Assembly (NCBI GenBank): GCA_910588405.1
Contig: CAJUPT010000017.1
Coordinates: forward strand, 1-56,816
DNA: 56,816 nt
DNA from: an uncultured Lachnospiraceae bacterium
Lineage (GTDB): Bacteria > Bacillota > Clostridia > Lachnospirales > Lachnospiraceae
Reading direction: 5' to 3'
Shown: positions 41,753 to 50,947 of the stretch, in pieces
Position numbering within the stretch: position 1 is the stretch's first letter
How the letters are laid out: each line of letters begins with the position of its first letter
Translations under genes and position numbers: made by a program
The notes under the pieces: model-generated
Database searches by the model: none
Told to the model about the DNA's origin: nothing
What the model saw: the letters and a program-made list of their open reading frames with translations, nothing else

Positions 41753-43195
41753 ATGAGAAGAACAAACAGAATGCGGTTTTCCGCACTTTTGCTGGCGGCA
41801 GTGCTGCTGTGTACGGCCTGCGGCGGCGGAGAGGGGAAAGCTGCGACGATGCGCCTGACGCATACGACAGGCGCCGTGGATGTACTGAATGAGAAGGGGC
41901 AGACTGTTTCTCTGCAGGAGAATCTGGGTCTTTTTAGCGGCTATCAAGTGGGAACCCAGAGCGGAAGCTTCGCATGGATCGACCTGGACCAGGTGAAGCT
42001 GGCTAAAATGGACGAGGACAGTGAGGTGGAGATCAGCAAGGAGGGAAAGCAGCTTGAGATTCAGCTGCAATCCGGCGGTCTGTTTTTTGATGTGACGGAG
42101 CCTCTTGCTGATGACGAGACGATGGAGATCCGCACCTCCACGATGGTGGTGGGAATCCGGGGAACATGCGGCTGGGTGGAGATCGGTCCCGATTATGTGC
42201 GGGCCGGACTTCTGGAAGGCGAAATAGAGTGTCGGGCAGTGGAAAATGATGCGGCGGGCAGTGTGATGATTCAGGCCGGGATGATGGCGACACTGCGCGA
42301 CGGTGTGCCGGAGTTCCAGGTAGAGATGCTGTCAGCCGACGATATCCCTGATTTTATATGGGGAGAAAGTGATGAAATACTGGAAGCGCTGCTGGCGGAA
42401 GCGGAAGCTGCCGGGAGCCAGGGCGATGGGCAGCAGGATGCGGCTGGAGGCAAAACCGGCGGTGACGAAGAAGTATATTTTGATCCGGAAGAGGGTCTTG
42501 AGCTGCCGGAGATTCCGGACGACGGGATCGAGCGGACCGTAGTGGAGGCGAATGACTCCGACGAGCTTAGCGCCTTGTTTAGCGGAGGGAATCTGTCAAA
42601 TACGGAGATCCATCTGAATGATGGTACTTATGATATAGGCTATTTCTCTCTTTATGGCTATGAAAATTTGTCGATTATAGGAACCGGGGAGACCCGGCTG
42701 GTGGTAGACAGCGGCGAGGAGGAAATCCTGATGGCTACGGAGTGTGACAATCTGCTGGTATACGGCCTGGTGATGGGGCATGACATTCCAAAGGAAGTGG
42801 CCTGCAGTGCAGGCGTGTTTATCATTTCCCGATCAGAGAATGTCAGGCTGGCAGGATGTGACATCTATGGCTGCGGACTGGTAGGAATCTCCGGTTACGG
42901 CGGCAATCTGACGGTTCAGAATACCGTGATCCGGGACTGCAGCTCCTGCGGCGTGGAGTGGATGGGCGGCGGAAACGTCCGATTTGAAAATTGCGCGTTC
43001 AGCGGCAATGGCGGCGAAGCACTGTTTAATATTCGGAACAGCGGAGCGGCGGAGCCCGTTACGACGGAGTTTACATTGGAAAATTGTATTTTCCAGAGCA
43101 ACAACTGTTTCGAAAAATGTTATTTCTCTGAGGAAGATGACTCCATAACATGGAATGAAAGCGGGTCGCTGGAAAGCGGGAACAGATGGCAGTAG
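41753..43195 (+). CDS. FecR-domain lipoprotein with right-handed beta-helix
   Basis: 480 residues. Lipobox TAC (about 18-20), then a FecR-like domain at about 30-190 (GAVDVLNEKGQTVSLQENLG, 'IRTSTMVVGIRGTCGWV'). An acidic linker follows (about 205-250), then a parallel beta-helix of pectate-lyase/NosD style with rungs such as NLSIIGTG, NLLVYGLVMG, NVRLAGCDIYGCG and NVRFENCAFSGNGG. It should sit on the outer face of the membrane. FecR domains usually sense or bind in cell-surface signalling and envelope proteins; no sigma partner is adjacent (the nearest is at 45.2-45.7 kb). Binding to a surface glycan is a guess. Confidence 0.75.
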   Translation: MRRTNRMRFSALLLAAVLLCTACGGGEGKAATMRLTHTTGAVDVLNEKGQTVSLQENLGLFSGYQVGTQSGSFAWIDLDQVKLAKMDEDSEVEISKEGKQLEIQLQSGGLFFDVTEPLADDETMEIRTSTMVVGIRGTCGWVEIGPDYVRAGLLEGEIECRAVENDAAGSVMIQAGMMATLRDGVPEFQVEMLSADDIPDFIWGESDEILEALLAEAEAAGSQGDGQQDAAGGKTGGDEEVYFDPEEGLELPEIPDDGIERTVVEANDSDELSALFSGGNLSNTEIHLNDGTYDIGYFSLYGYENLSIIGTGETRLVVDSGEEEILMATECDNLLVYGLVMGHDIPKEVACSAGVFIISRSENVRLAGCDIYGCGLVGISGYGGNLTVQNTVIRDCSSCGVEWMGGGNVRFENCAFSGNGGEALFNIRNSGAAEPVTTEFTLENCIFQSNNCFEKCYFSEEDDSITWNESGSLESGNRWQ

Positions 43196-43199
43196 TAAT

Positions 43200-43312
43200 G
43201 GCTGAGAGAAAAAATAACCAAGAGAAGAATGGATGAAATAAGGAAATAACCAATGAGGGAATGACCGGTAAAAAGTAGTAACCAATAGGAAAATGGTTGG
43301 AAAAAGAATAGG
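43200..43312. repeat. Three degenerate units of about 32 bp
   Basis: Units centred on AATAACCAAGAGAAGAATGG, AATAACCAATGAGGGAATGA and AGTAACCAATAGGAAAATGG. Tandem, about 32 bp apart, directly downstream of the FecR-type gene and before its terminator. Confidence 0.5.
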
Positions 43313-43335
43313 CTGATCAGGTATATGAATTGAAA

Positions 43336-43380
43336 CAAAAACCACGCCGGCGACTGTCGAGAGCGCCGGCGCGGTTTTTG
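43336..43380 (+). terminator. Strong terminator after FecR-type gene
   Basis: CAAAAACCACGCCGGCG (43336-43352) pairs with CGCCGGCGCGGTTTTTG (43364-43380), 16 of 17 positions. Beyond it, 43381-43810 shows no credible gene, only scattered short inverted repeats. Confidence 0.88.
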
Positions 43381-43810
43381 TTTGAAGTATTGCTTTTGAA
43401 GAAGAACTTATTTGCCGCCCGTTTGCCCTGCAGATACAAAGAGCGGCTTCTGCGCAGGGAAGGGGCTCCGTCAGCTAATCGGAAGCTGTTCCCTGTTGGT
43501 TGCCCATATTCAGTTTTTCTTCGGCCTGCGTTTGCGTGAATTGATTGAAGATTCTTCAAAATTTAAAGGTTACAAAAAATTTTGATGCGTCGCAGGCTAT
43601 ATGTAAATCATCCTGAGAACAGGATGGATTTACTGTGATAATGTGCCCCGGCGGCCGAATGCCGTGTATTGTCCTGGCGTGCAGGATCAGATGGCAGTGG
43701 GCCGGGGTGATCAAAAATAATATTGAATTATATAATAAGCGGTATTAAAAGTTTTTTACAATGCTTTAATAAAATATAAAAACTGATAATGCAAAAGCTA
43801 ATTAAAGGTT

Positions 43811-44254
43811 TTAACTTTTGGTGCTTTCCTTGTAAAATACTAAATATTCATGTTGATCGCCGCTATAGACATCGACGTATAAAGTAAAAAGGTATTTCCC
43901 AGGTGTGACCATTAAAGCATGTTCGTCAAATATAAAAGTTTGTCCATGTGTGGTTCGTTCAGGCCAGTTGCAGATTAAGTCGAGATGACCATTGGTTCCA
44001 TATTTATGGAAAGTACCTCTGACTATAAATTTAGTTGCAGCTCCTGCACTGCCGCTGGCATGACAATAGGCATTACCATTACTAAAGGTTATACCGATGT
44101 TGAGTCCATCTAAAATAGCATATCTTGCCTCTTGAGGGTCAGTAATTGGTGTGGCCAGATCAGATCCAGCTGCGGCATAAGTAAATGTCCCGAATATCAG
44201 GGTGAGAATAAGTGTTGTACCAATTAAGAAGGATATTTTTTTCTTTGTAAGCAT
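43811..44254 (-). CDS. Secreted DUF6147-like protein
   Basis: 147 residues. A signal peptide (basic N-terminus, FLIGTTLILTLIFGTFTYA) is followed by a small beta-rich domain: YAILDGLNIGITFSNGNAYC, 'GTFHKYGTNGHL', 'PGKYLFTLYVDVYSG'. Composition and pattern resemble the DUF6147 secreted proteins of Clostridia; function unknown. It lies downstream of the sigma/anti-sigma pair on the same strand (58 bp gap) and could be a member of that regulon. Lower GC than its neighbours. GAGGAGG precedes the ATG. Confidence 0.65.
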   Translation of the reverse strand: MLTKKKISFLIGTTLILTLIFGTFTYAAAGSDLATPITDPQEARYAILDGLNIGITFSNGNAYCHASGSAGAATKFIVRGTFHKYGTNGHLDLICNWPERTTHGQTFIFDEHALMVTPGKYLFTLYVDVYSGDQHEYLVFYKESTKS

Positions 44255-44312
44255 GTAAAGATAACCTCCTCATATATTGAAAATGTGTAGTATATTTTTA
44301 TAAAATCCGTCA

Positions 44313-45155
44313 TCAAGGTATGATACTTTCAGCAATTTGAATCAAAATTTTTTCTGGTTCATAGCTGTAAATTTGATATTGAATAAGCCCGTTCTGCCAG
44401 GTAAGTGTGGTATATGCATCGGATAGTTTTGAAAAAGAAAGTATAGCATCATATTTTTGGTTTAATCGAATGGATTTTTCATTATCCGGATGTCGTTCTT
44501 TGTCTAAAAAGAAATCTGTATCTGATAATATATCATATTTAATGGTTAATGTTTTAGTGCCATTAGAATATTCTATAATTCGCATACAATTGGAATTATA
44601 ATCGGATAAAATATTATACCCTTCCGGAACAAACCCTGGCTTCCTAAACTCCAAGTTATAATCCCCATCCATCATATCCGTCAACAACATACTCTCCCCA
44701 CCATGCTCCACCACATTCTGTGTTCGGGATGCACGTAGGAATCCATTGTCGGACAGGTGAATGCCTCCGATCAAAACCACCAGCGCAGCCACAGCCGCAA
44801 TGGCTGCTTTCGCCGGAGGGCGCAGTTTGTGGTGGCTGCGGCCCTCGGCGAAAGAACCATTTACGGTCTGATGCTGCAGCTTCCATTCTTCCCAGAAGCT
44901 TTGGTCTGGCTCTTCGATGCTTTTCGCTGTCCCTATCCTGGCAGGATGTCTTAATTTCCGTTTCAGCGTCTGGTTCTTGTACAGGAGGACTTCCATGTTT
45001 TGGAGAAATTCCTGCGAAAAGTCATGGGACTTTCTGATCTCCTCTTCCGAAGGAATATCGTCAAAGCAGGAATCCGTGTTGCTGATCAGCATATTTTTCA
45101 TAACAGCATCCAGTATATCGTCGTATTGCTGTTGGTAACGCTCATCCTGGTTCAT
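44313..45155 (-). CDS. Anti-sigma-factor-like membrane protein (DUF4367-type)
   Basis: 280 residues. A charged cytosolic N-terminus (about 1-110), one membrane helix (AAIAAVAALVVLIGGIHL, about 117-134), then an extracellular domain (YNLEFRKPGFVPEGYNILSD, 'TLTWQNGLIQYQIYS') like DUF4367. Its start overlaps the sigma-factor stop (ATGA), so the two are translationally coupled. This is the standard layout for an ECF sigma factor and its membrane-bound inhibitor. The signal sensed outside is unknown. Confidence 0.75.
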   Translation of the reverse strand: MNQDERYQQQYDDILDAVMKNMLISNTDSCFDDIPSEEEIRKSHDFSQEFLQNMEVLLYKNQTLKRKLRHPARIGTAKSIEEPDQSFWEEWKLQHQTVNGSFAEGRSHHKLRPPAKAAIAAVAALVVLIGGIHLSDNGFLRASRTQNVVEHGGESMLLTDMMDGDYNLEFRKPGFVPEGYNILSDYNSNCMRIIEYSNGTKTLTIKYDILSDTDFFLDKERHPDNEKSIRLNQKYDAILSFSKLSDAYTTLTWQNGLIQYQIYSYEPEKILIQIAESIIP

Positions 45156-45694
45156 CGCTTCCGTCCTTTCAGAAATCTATTGATCATGCCCCTGGCTCGA
45201 AGAAGCTGGACGCCCACCAGATTGGGAGAAATGTTCAGAAGACTGGCAATCTCCTTGTTGGTGAAGCCATAGACCAGATGCAGCTCCAGAGGGGTTTGAT
45301 ACCGCTCCGGCATCCTGGCCAGCGCTCTTCGGATATCCTCCATCGTCTCCTGCATGACCAGATGCTCCAAAGGAAGTTCCTGTTTACTGGGAGCCTCGAA
45401 GTCCATATATTCCTCATAGGCCAATTCCACATACTTACTTTGTCGTCGGAGCACATCGATACAGCAGTGTTTGGCGATTGTGAATAAAAACCGCTTCGTC
45501 TGCGAGGTGTTGATCCGTCCGACCTTTTCCGGGCAAGTGGTCAGCCTAAGAAATGTTTCCTGAACAATGTCTTCCGCCAACTGGTCATCCTTCATATAAG
45601 ACATTGCCACATACCAGACAGAGTGGGCAAACTTTTTATATAGGATGCTTATTTTGTCATTGTTGTCCGGGACATGCTCAGATAAGAGGAACAT
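45152..45694 (-). CDS. ECF-type RNA polymerase sigma factor
   Basis: About 180 residues from ATG 45694, which has AGGAGG 9 nt upstream; the open frame runs on to 45979 without a site. Region 2 is seen in DDQLAEDIVQETFLRL and region 4 in MPERYQTPLELHLVYGFTNK followed by EIASLLNISPNLVGVQLLRA. Directs polymerase to a stress or envelope regulon, held by the membrane protein encoded next. Two identical 10-bp repeats lie about 100 bp upstream. Confidence 0.9.
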   Translation of the reverse strand: MFLLSEHVPDNNDKISILYKKFAHSVWYVAMSYMKDDQLAEDIVQETFLRLTTCPEKVGRINTSQTKRFLFTIAKHCCIDVLRRQSKYVELAYEEYMDFEAPSKQELPLEHLVMQETMEDIRRALARMPERYQTPLELHLVYGFTNKEIASLLNISPNLVGVQLLRARGMINRFLKGRKR

Positions 45695-45794
45695 TGCATG
45701 GTGCCTCCTTCTCCTTTTATCTTTCGTGTTTGCTGCTGTCCGCGGCCCATGATTCATGAATTCGCGCGCTATGGACCGCTTTGATTTTGTTTCT

Positions 45795-45829
45795 TCAAAA
45801 ACACTACGTAAATATAAACGCAAAAACAC
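45795..45829. promoter_or_regulatory. Direct repeat upstream of sigma factor
   Basis: CAAAAACACT occurs at 45795-45804 and again at 45820-45829, 25 bp apart, upstream of the sigma gene (minus strand). Candidate operator or autoregulatory site. Confidence 0.4.
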
Positions 45830-45980
45830 TTGAATTATTACAAAAAACGCGAAAATATTTGAAAAAAATATGTTTTTTGACAGAAAAATCGTAGTTCCCG
45901 TTTCGAGATAGCCGTTCCGCAGTTCCTGTTCGGATGCCGCTATTCCGCGAGGGGGGCCATGCATGGAAGGCACAGCCATC

Positions 45981-46009
45981 TTGACAAATCCGCTTTGGTT
46001 GGATAAAAT
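45981..46009 (+). promoter_or_regulatory. Promoter of T-box/proS transcript
   Basis: TTGACA (45981-45986), 17-bp spacer, TAAAAT (46004-46009). The predicted start, near 46016, gives a leader of more than 600 nt before proS. Confidence 0.85.
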
Positions 46010-46015
46010 GATGTA

Positions 46016-46331
46016 TGACGTTGAAAAGGGCTAGTACGCACCCGCTTTTTCGCCAGAGAAGGTATTCGGACGTGCTGTTTTGCTTACAGGGTATTTTGCC
46101 GGATGTGAGCAAAACAGTGCGCCTGGCTGCGAGATACCACGGAAAATGATGCGGAACCTTCCTTGGAGTCCTGTGTGGAGATGATACAAAGCATGTAACA
46201 CACGGCGTATCCCGGCGATAACGGGGAATGAGAGAGTCTGCTTTTTGGCAGGCTAATCAGGGTGGTACCGCCGAACAGCCTTTGGTCCCTGATGCGTTTA
46301 CGTGCATCGCTGTGGGGAGCAAGGGTTTTTT
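46016..46331 (+). ncRNA. T-box riboswitch leader for proS
   Basis: The T-box sequence AGGGTGGTACCGCC stands at 46259-46272 and is preceded by a GAGAGTCTGC/GGCAGGCT stem. The upper stem-I arms CTGTTTTGC / GCAAAACAG are visible at about 46072-46118. The terminator is CCTTTGGTCCCTGATGC.. against ..GGGGAGCAAGG with T8 (46279-46331). Uncharged tRNA-Pro should bind and stabilise the antiterminator. CCA at 46137-46139 is a possible proline specifier, but the loop was not resolved by eye. Confidence 0.85.
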
Positions 46332-46606
46332 TTATATCATAGGAAAGTCCTCCGTATTTCCCTATGATACAAAAAGCCCTCTGGGCAGGACCGCACTGCG
46401 GCGGAAAGGTAAAATGTCGCCGGGACGACCCGCCGCAGGCGGAGAATCTGCCAAAGGCAGATTCTTATTCATATCATAGGAAAGTTCGACGAACTTCCCT
46501 ATGATATAAAAACGCTCCGCGAGGATGCGCACGCAAACGCAGAGGAATTTGTCGCTTAAAAGCGACGCGTTTGCGGCGCAGAATCCTGCGAAGCAGGATT
46601 CTTATT
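46325..46606. repeat. Dispersed structured repeat, family A copy 2 plus a related module
   Basis: 46325-46478 is a near copy of 20790-20940. A second hairpin copy (46470-46507) and another module with the same plan follow: CGCAAACGC/GCGTTTGCG outer arms, a GTCGCTT/AGCGAC inner hairpin and a GAATCCTGC/GCAGGATTC end hairpin (46508-46606). The block starts in the T-tract of the T-box terminator and fills the space up to the proS ribosome site. Confidence 0.85.
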
Positions 46607-46642
46607 TAATTACAGTATAAATTATATATATTGGAGGTTGCA

Positions 46643-48082
46643 ATGGCAAAGGAAAAAAAGTTGGTGGAAGCGATCACGTCGATGAGCGAGGATTTTGCCC
46701 AGTGGTATACGGATGTGGTGCGCAAAGCGGAGCTGGTGGAGTATTCAAACGTCAAGGGCTGCATGATTATTCGTCCGAACGGTTATGCGATCTGGGAGAA
46801 TATCCAGAAACGGCTGGATGCCATGTTTAAGGAAACTGGCGTGGAAAATGTCTACATGCCTATGTTTATTCCGGAGAGTCTGCTGCAGAAGGAAAAGGAT
46901 CATGTGGAGGGCTTTGCGCCGGAGGTGGCCTGGGTGACTCAGGGCGGCCTGGAGCCTTTGGAGGAGCGGCTGTGCGTCCGCCCGACATCGGAGACATTGT
47001 TCTGTGATTTCTATGCCCGGATTATTCAGTCCCACAGAGATCTGCCGAAGCTGTATAATCAGTGGTGCTCCGTGGTGCGGTGGGAGAAGACCACACGGCC
47101 GTTCCTGCGCTCCGCAGAATTCTTGTGGCAGGAGGGCCATACCGCCCATGCCACCGAGGAGGAGGCAGAAGCGCGCACGATTCAGATGCTGAATATCTAT
47201 GCGGATTTCTGCGAGCAGTATCTGGCAATTCCGGTGATCAAAGGCCGGAAAACAGACAAGGAGAAGTTCGCCGGAGCCAACGCTACCTATACGATTGAGG
47301 CGCTGATGCATGACGGAAAGGCGCTGCAGTCAGGAACCAGCCATAACTTCGGCGACGGTTTTGCGAAGGCGTTCAATATTCAGTATTCCGACAAAGAGAA
47401 TCAGCTGCAGTATGTACATCAGACCTCCTGGGGATTGTCCACCAGAATTATCGGAGCGATTATTATGGTGCACGGCGATGACAGCGGCCTTGTGCTGCCA
47501 CCCAGGATCGCCCCTGTACAGGTGATGGTGATGCCGATTGCCCAGCATAAAGAAGGCGTGCTGGATAAGGCATATCAGCTGCGGGATCAGCTGATTGAAG
47601 CAGGCTTCCAGGTAAAGGTGGACGATTCTGACAAGAGTCCGGGCTGGAAGTTTAGCGAGCAGGAAATCCGCGGCATTCCCCTCCGAGTAGAGATCGGCCC
47701 TAAGGATATCGAGGCCGGACATGCCATTATCGTCCGCCGGGATACGAGAGAGAAGATTATGGTGCCTTTCGATGAGCTGTCCGCGAAGGTGGGCGAGACG
47801 CTGGAAACGATGCAAAATGATATGCTGGCTCGGGCAAAGGCCCATTTGGAATCCCATATTTATGAGGCGAAGACCTACGATGAATTTAAGGATACCATTG
47901 CAAATAAGCCGGGCTTCGTGAAGATGATGTGGTGTGGCGATGAGGCTTGCGAGCTGAAAATTAAGGAGGATACCACCGCCACCTCCCGCTGTATGCCTTT
48001 CAAGCAGGAGACGATCACGGAGATCTGCCCCGTTTGCGGAAAGCCGGCGAAGGCGATGGTTTACTGGGGGAAAGCGTATTAA
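46643..48082 (+). CDS. proS: Prolyl-tRNA synthetase, short (archaeal/eukaryote-like) type
   Basis: About 479 residues from ATG 46643 (GGAGG upstream; the TTG at 46631 overlaps the site). Class II synthetase motifs: KGCMIIRPNGYAIWENIQ (motif 1 region), 'LCVRPTSETLFCDFY', 'WCSVVRWEKTTRPFLRSAEF' (motif 2) and a late motif 3. The anticodon-binding domain (APVQVMVMPI) leads to a C-terminal zinc-like domain with Cys pairs ending in Tyr. The bacterial insertion (editing) domain is absent, so Ala-tRNA-Pro clearing would need a separate factor. T-box controlled; cca follows after one base. Confidence 0.95.
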   Translation: MAKEKKLVEAITSMSEDFAQWYTDVVRKAELVEYSNVKGCMIIRPNGYAIWENIQKRLDAMFKETGVENVYMPMFIPESLLQKEKDHVEGFAPEVAWVTQGGLEPLEERLCVRPTSETLFCDFYARIIQSHRDLPKLYNQWCSVVRWEKTTRPFLRSAEFLWQEGHTAHATEEEAEARTIQMLNIYADFCEQYLAIPVIKGRKTDKEKFAGANATYTIEALMHDGKALQSGTSHNFGDGFAKAFNIQYSDKENQLQYVHQTSWGLSTRIIGAIIMVHGDDSGLVLPPRIAPVQVMVMPIAQHKEGVLDKAYQLRDQLIEAGFQVKVDDSDKSPGWKFSEQEIRGIPLRVEIGPKDIEAGHAIIVRRDTREKIMVPFDELSAKVGETLETMQNDMLARAKAHLESHIYEAKTYDEFKDTIANKPGFVKMMWCGDEACELKIKEDTTATSRCMPFKQETITEICPVCGKPAKAMVYWGKAY

Positions 48083-48083
48083 G

Positions 48084-49445
48084 ATGAACATTCCCGAGGA
48101 TGTGAGATGGATTATCGGCCAGTTAAATCAGCAGGGTTATGAAGCCTGTGCGGTGGGGGGCTGCGTGCGGGATATGCTCCTTGACAGAGAACCGGAGGAC
48201 TGGGATATTACCACCTCGGCTCGGCCGGAGCAGGTGAAAGCGGTATTCCGGCGTACGGTGGATACCGGTATTGCCCATGGTACGGTGACGGTGCTGCGCG
48301 GCCATCAGGGGTATGAGGTGACTACCTACCGGATCGACGGCGTTTACGTTGATGGACGGCACCCGGAGCAGGTGACTTTTACCCCCAGCCTGGAAGAGGA
48401 TTTAAAGCGCAGAGACTTTACGATCAATGCCATGGCATATAATGAAACAGAAGGCATTACCGATCTGTTCGGCGGCAGAGAGGACTTGGCACAGGGGATG
48501 ATCCGCTGTGTGGGGAATCCGCTGCACCGGTTCGGGGAGGACGCGCTGCGGATGATGCGTGCTGTCCGGTTTGCTGCCCAGCTGGGATTTACCATAGAGG
48601 AAGCTACCCTTGCAGCGATCAAGGAGCTGGCGCCGACGATTCGGAAGATCAGTGCGGAACGGGTGCGGACGGAGCTTTTGAAGCTGCTGGTTTCCTCCCA
48701 TCCGGAGAAGCTGCGGCTTTTATATGAGACGGGGCTGACGGCTTACATCCTGCCGGAATTTGACCGGATGATGGAGACGGCCCAGAATACGCCGTACCAT
48801 TGCTACAGCGTGGGCAACCATACGCTGGCGGTGCTCTGCCATGTGCCGCCGGTTCCGGCGCTCAGGGTGGCCGCTCTGCTCCATGACGTGGGGAAGCCGG
48901 ATTGTCGGCGGGCAGACGAGAGCGGCCGGGATCACTTTTTCGGCCATGCCGGGAGAGGGGCGGAGCTGGCAAAGGGTATTTTAAAACGGCTGAAATTTGA
49001 CAATGACACGCTGCGGGTGGCTGAAAAGCTGATCCGTCATCACAGCGACGCCATTGAGCCGACACAAAAGCAGGTGCGCCGGATGCTGAACCGGGTGGGA
49101 GAGGATATTTTTCCGCTGCTGCTCCTTCTGATGGAAGGGGACAATATGGGAAAGACCCCGGAAGGCACCAATGAGCGATTGGAACACCTGCGGCAGGTTC
49201 ATCAGATTTATCAGGAGATTGTAAAGCGGCAGGACTGTGTGTCCCTGAAAACGCTGCAGCTTACCGGGGACGATCTGCTTGCCGCCGGGATACCGAAGGG
49301 ACGGCAGATCGGGGTGCTTTTACAGTATTGCTTGGAGCTTGTGCTGGAAGATCCGGGGAAGAACCAGCATGATGTTTTGCTGCAGGCAGCGTTGGACAAA
49401 CATGAGGAAACCGGCGGCGAAGGAGCGTCAGGGAGCGGTAACTAA
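48084..49445 (+). CDS. cca: CCA tRNA nucleotidyltransferase with HD domain
   Basis: 453 residues. Class II nucleotidyltransferase head: VGGCVRDMLLDREPEDWDIT with the DxD metal site, KRRDFTINAMAY, and RMMRAVRFAAQLGF. The RNA-binding middle is followed by an HD phosphohydrolase-like domain (VAALLHDVGKPDCRR, FFGHAGRGAELA). Adds or repairs the 3' CCA of tRNAs; the tRNA-Lys in this window lacks an encoded CCA. It is one base after proS and so probably under the same T-box. Confidence 0.94.
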   Translation: MNIPEDVRWIIGQLNQQGYEACAVGGCVRDMLLDREPEDWDITTSARPEQVKAVFRRTVDTGIAHGTVTVLRGHQGYEVTTYRIDGVYVDGRHPEQVTFTPSLEEDLKRRDFTINAMAYNETEGITDLFGGREDLAQGMIRCVGNPLHRFGEDALRMMRAVRFAAQLGFTIEEATLAAIKELAPTIRKISAERVRTELLKLLVSSHPEKLRLLYETGLTAYILPEFDRMMETAQNTPYHCYSVGNHTLAVLCHVPPVPALRVAALLHDVGKPDCRRADESGRDHFFGHAGRGAELAKGILKRLKFDNDTLRVAEKLIRHHSDAIEPTQKQVRRMLNRVGEDIFPLLLLLMEGDNMGKTPEGTNERLEHLRQVHQIYQEIVKRQDCVSLKTLQLTGDDLLAAGIPKGRQIGVLLQYCLELVLEDPGKNQHDVLLQAALDKHEETGGEGASGSGN

Positions 49446-49481
49446 ATGCGGAACGCAATTTCAGGAGGATAAGTTCAGATT

Positions 49482-50693
49482 ATGAAAGTATTGATTACAA
49501 CAGAATGGTATGAGCCTGTGGTAAACGGCGTCGTGACTTCTGTGTTGAATCTGCGGGAGGAGCTGACCAGACAGGGGCATGAGGTCCGGGTATTGACATT
49601 GTCCGCCAATCAGCATTCCCATATGGAGGGCGGCGTGTATTATATCCGTTCCTTAGGCATGGGGAAGATTTATCCCAATGCCAGATTGTCCCTGTGTATG
49701 CGTCACCCTTATCTGAATCAACTGGTGGAATGGGGGCCTGATGTGATTCATTCCCAATGTGAATTTACCACTTTCCTTTATGCGCGATATATCGCAAAGC
49801 TGACCCATGCCCCGATTGTTCATACGTATCATACGATTTATGAGGACTACACCCATTATTTTTCGCCGAGCCGCCGGATGGGGCGGCTGCTGGTGAAAAA
49901 ATTCAGCAGAAGCGTGCTGAACCTGACGGACCTGGTGATCGCCCCTACTAAAAAGGTGGAGAATCTTCTGAAAAAATACGAGGTAGAACCTGTAGTAGAG
50001 ACTATCCCCACAGGTATCAGCCTGGAACAGTTCCGGGAGGCGGAGACGGCATCCCAGCGGGAGGCTCTGCGCCGCAGTCTGGGAATCAGACCTGACGAGA
50101 AGATTCTGGTGCTGGTAGGGCGGCTGGCGAAGGAGAAAAATGTAGAGGAAATTTTTTCTTTTTTAAGCCGCCGAAAAGATGTGCGCTGTCTGATCGTGGG
50201 CGGAGGCCCATACCGGGAGGTGCTGGAGCAGCGCCGGGATGAACTGGGAATCGGGGAGCAGGTGATATTTTCCGGTATGGTGAAGCCGGAGCAGACCAAG
50301 CTGTACTATAAGGCCGGGGATGTATTTGTCAGTGCGTCCAGCAGTGAGACACAGGGGCTGACCTATGCGGAGGCTTTAGCCTGTGGTTTGCCTGCCGTGT
50401 GCAGAAAGGATGCCTGCTTAGAGGGCGTGATTGAGAATGGGTTTAATGGCTGGCAGTATGAGACGGAGGAGGAATTCTGGCAGGCCATTGACCGGCTGTT
50501 TTCCGATGAGGAAGAGTACCGGCGGGTCGCTTCCAATGCAGCCTGGTCTTCTCAGAAGTTTTCCAAGGAGATTTTTGGGCAGAAAGTGGACGAGGTGTAC
50601 AGGGAGGCAATTCTTTACCACAGTCTTGAGGATGTGCGGCAGAAAGAAGGACAGCTGGCGGAGCTGCTGCGTCTGCTGCATATTTACAAGTGA
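49482..50693 (+). CDS. GT4-family glycosyltransferase
   Basis: 403 residues, GT-B fold. The N-terminus ITTEWYEPVVNGVVTSVLNL, donor-site VGRLAKEKNVEEIF and the EX7E motif in SSETQGLTYAEALACGLPAV are typical of glucosyl- or mannosyltransferases acting on diacylglycerol or related lipids. It probably works at the inner membrane face. CAGGAGG precedes the ATG; 36 bp after cca. Confidence 0.9.
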   Translation: MKVLITTEWYEPVVNGVVTSVLNLREELTRQGHEVRVLTLSANQHSHMEGGVYYIRSLGMGKIYPNARLSLCMRHPYLNQLVEWGPDVIHSQCEFTTFLYARYIAKLTHAPIVHTYHTIYEDYTHYFSPSRRMGRLLVKKFSRSVLNLTDLVIAPTKKVENLLKKYEVEPVVETIPTGISLEQFREAETASQREALRRSLGIRPDEKILVLVGRLAKEKNVEEIFSFLSRRKDVRCLIVGGGPYREVLEQRRDELGIGEQVIFSGMVKPEQTKLYYKAGDVFVSASSSETQGLTYAEALACGLPAVCRKDACLEGVIENGFNGWQYETEEEFWQAIDRLFSDEEEYRRVASNAAWSSQKFSKEIFGQKVDEVYREAILYHSLEDVRQKEGQLAELLRLLHIYK

Positions 50694-50947
50694 GGATATT
50701 GTGGATTCATAGGTCATAGGTACGGATGTTGTGTCGGAACGCTGCGCTGTTGATTTTGTTTGAATAGCCTGTCCAATATGCCGCCCGCAGTAAGCTATGC
50801 TTAATTTATATTGGTTGGAAACGTATAACGGATTTAACGATCAATATTTATACATAGATGGCATAAGGGAGCAGGGGAAACTGGACAAGAGAGCAGAAAA
50901 ACTGGTCAGGAATATAAAGTTGCGCAGAGACAGCCGGGAGGCGGAGG
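50694..50947. other. Intergenic stretch without a clear gene
   Basis: 254 bp. A 71-codon frame from 50797 overlaps the next gene in another frame and has no convincing family or ribosome site, so I do not call it. No repeat or terminator stands out. Confidence 0.4.

Noticed and set aside
45695..45979. N-terminal extension of the sigma factor
   Set aside because: The open frame continues, but AGGAGG supports ATG 45694 and the extension does not resemble a sigma domain.
46325..46606. CRISPR array or tRNA cluster in the repeat block
   Set aside because: Units are not evenly spaced short repeats with unique spacers and have no cloverleaf; they are a structured dispersed repeat.
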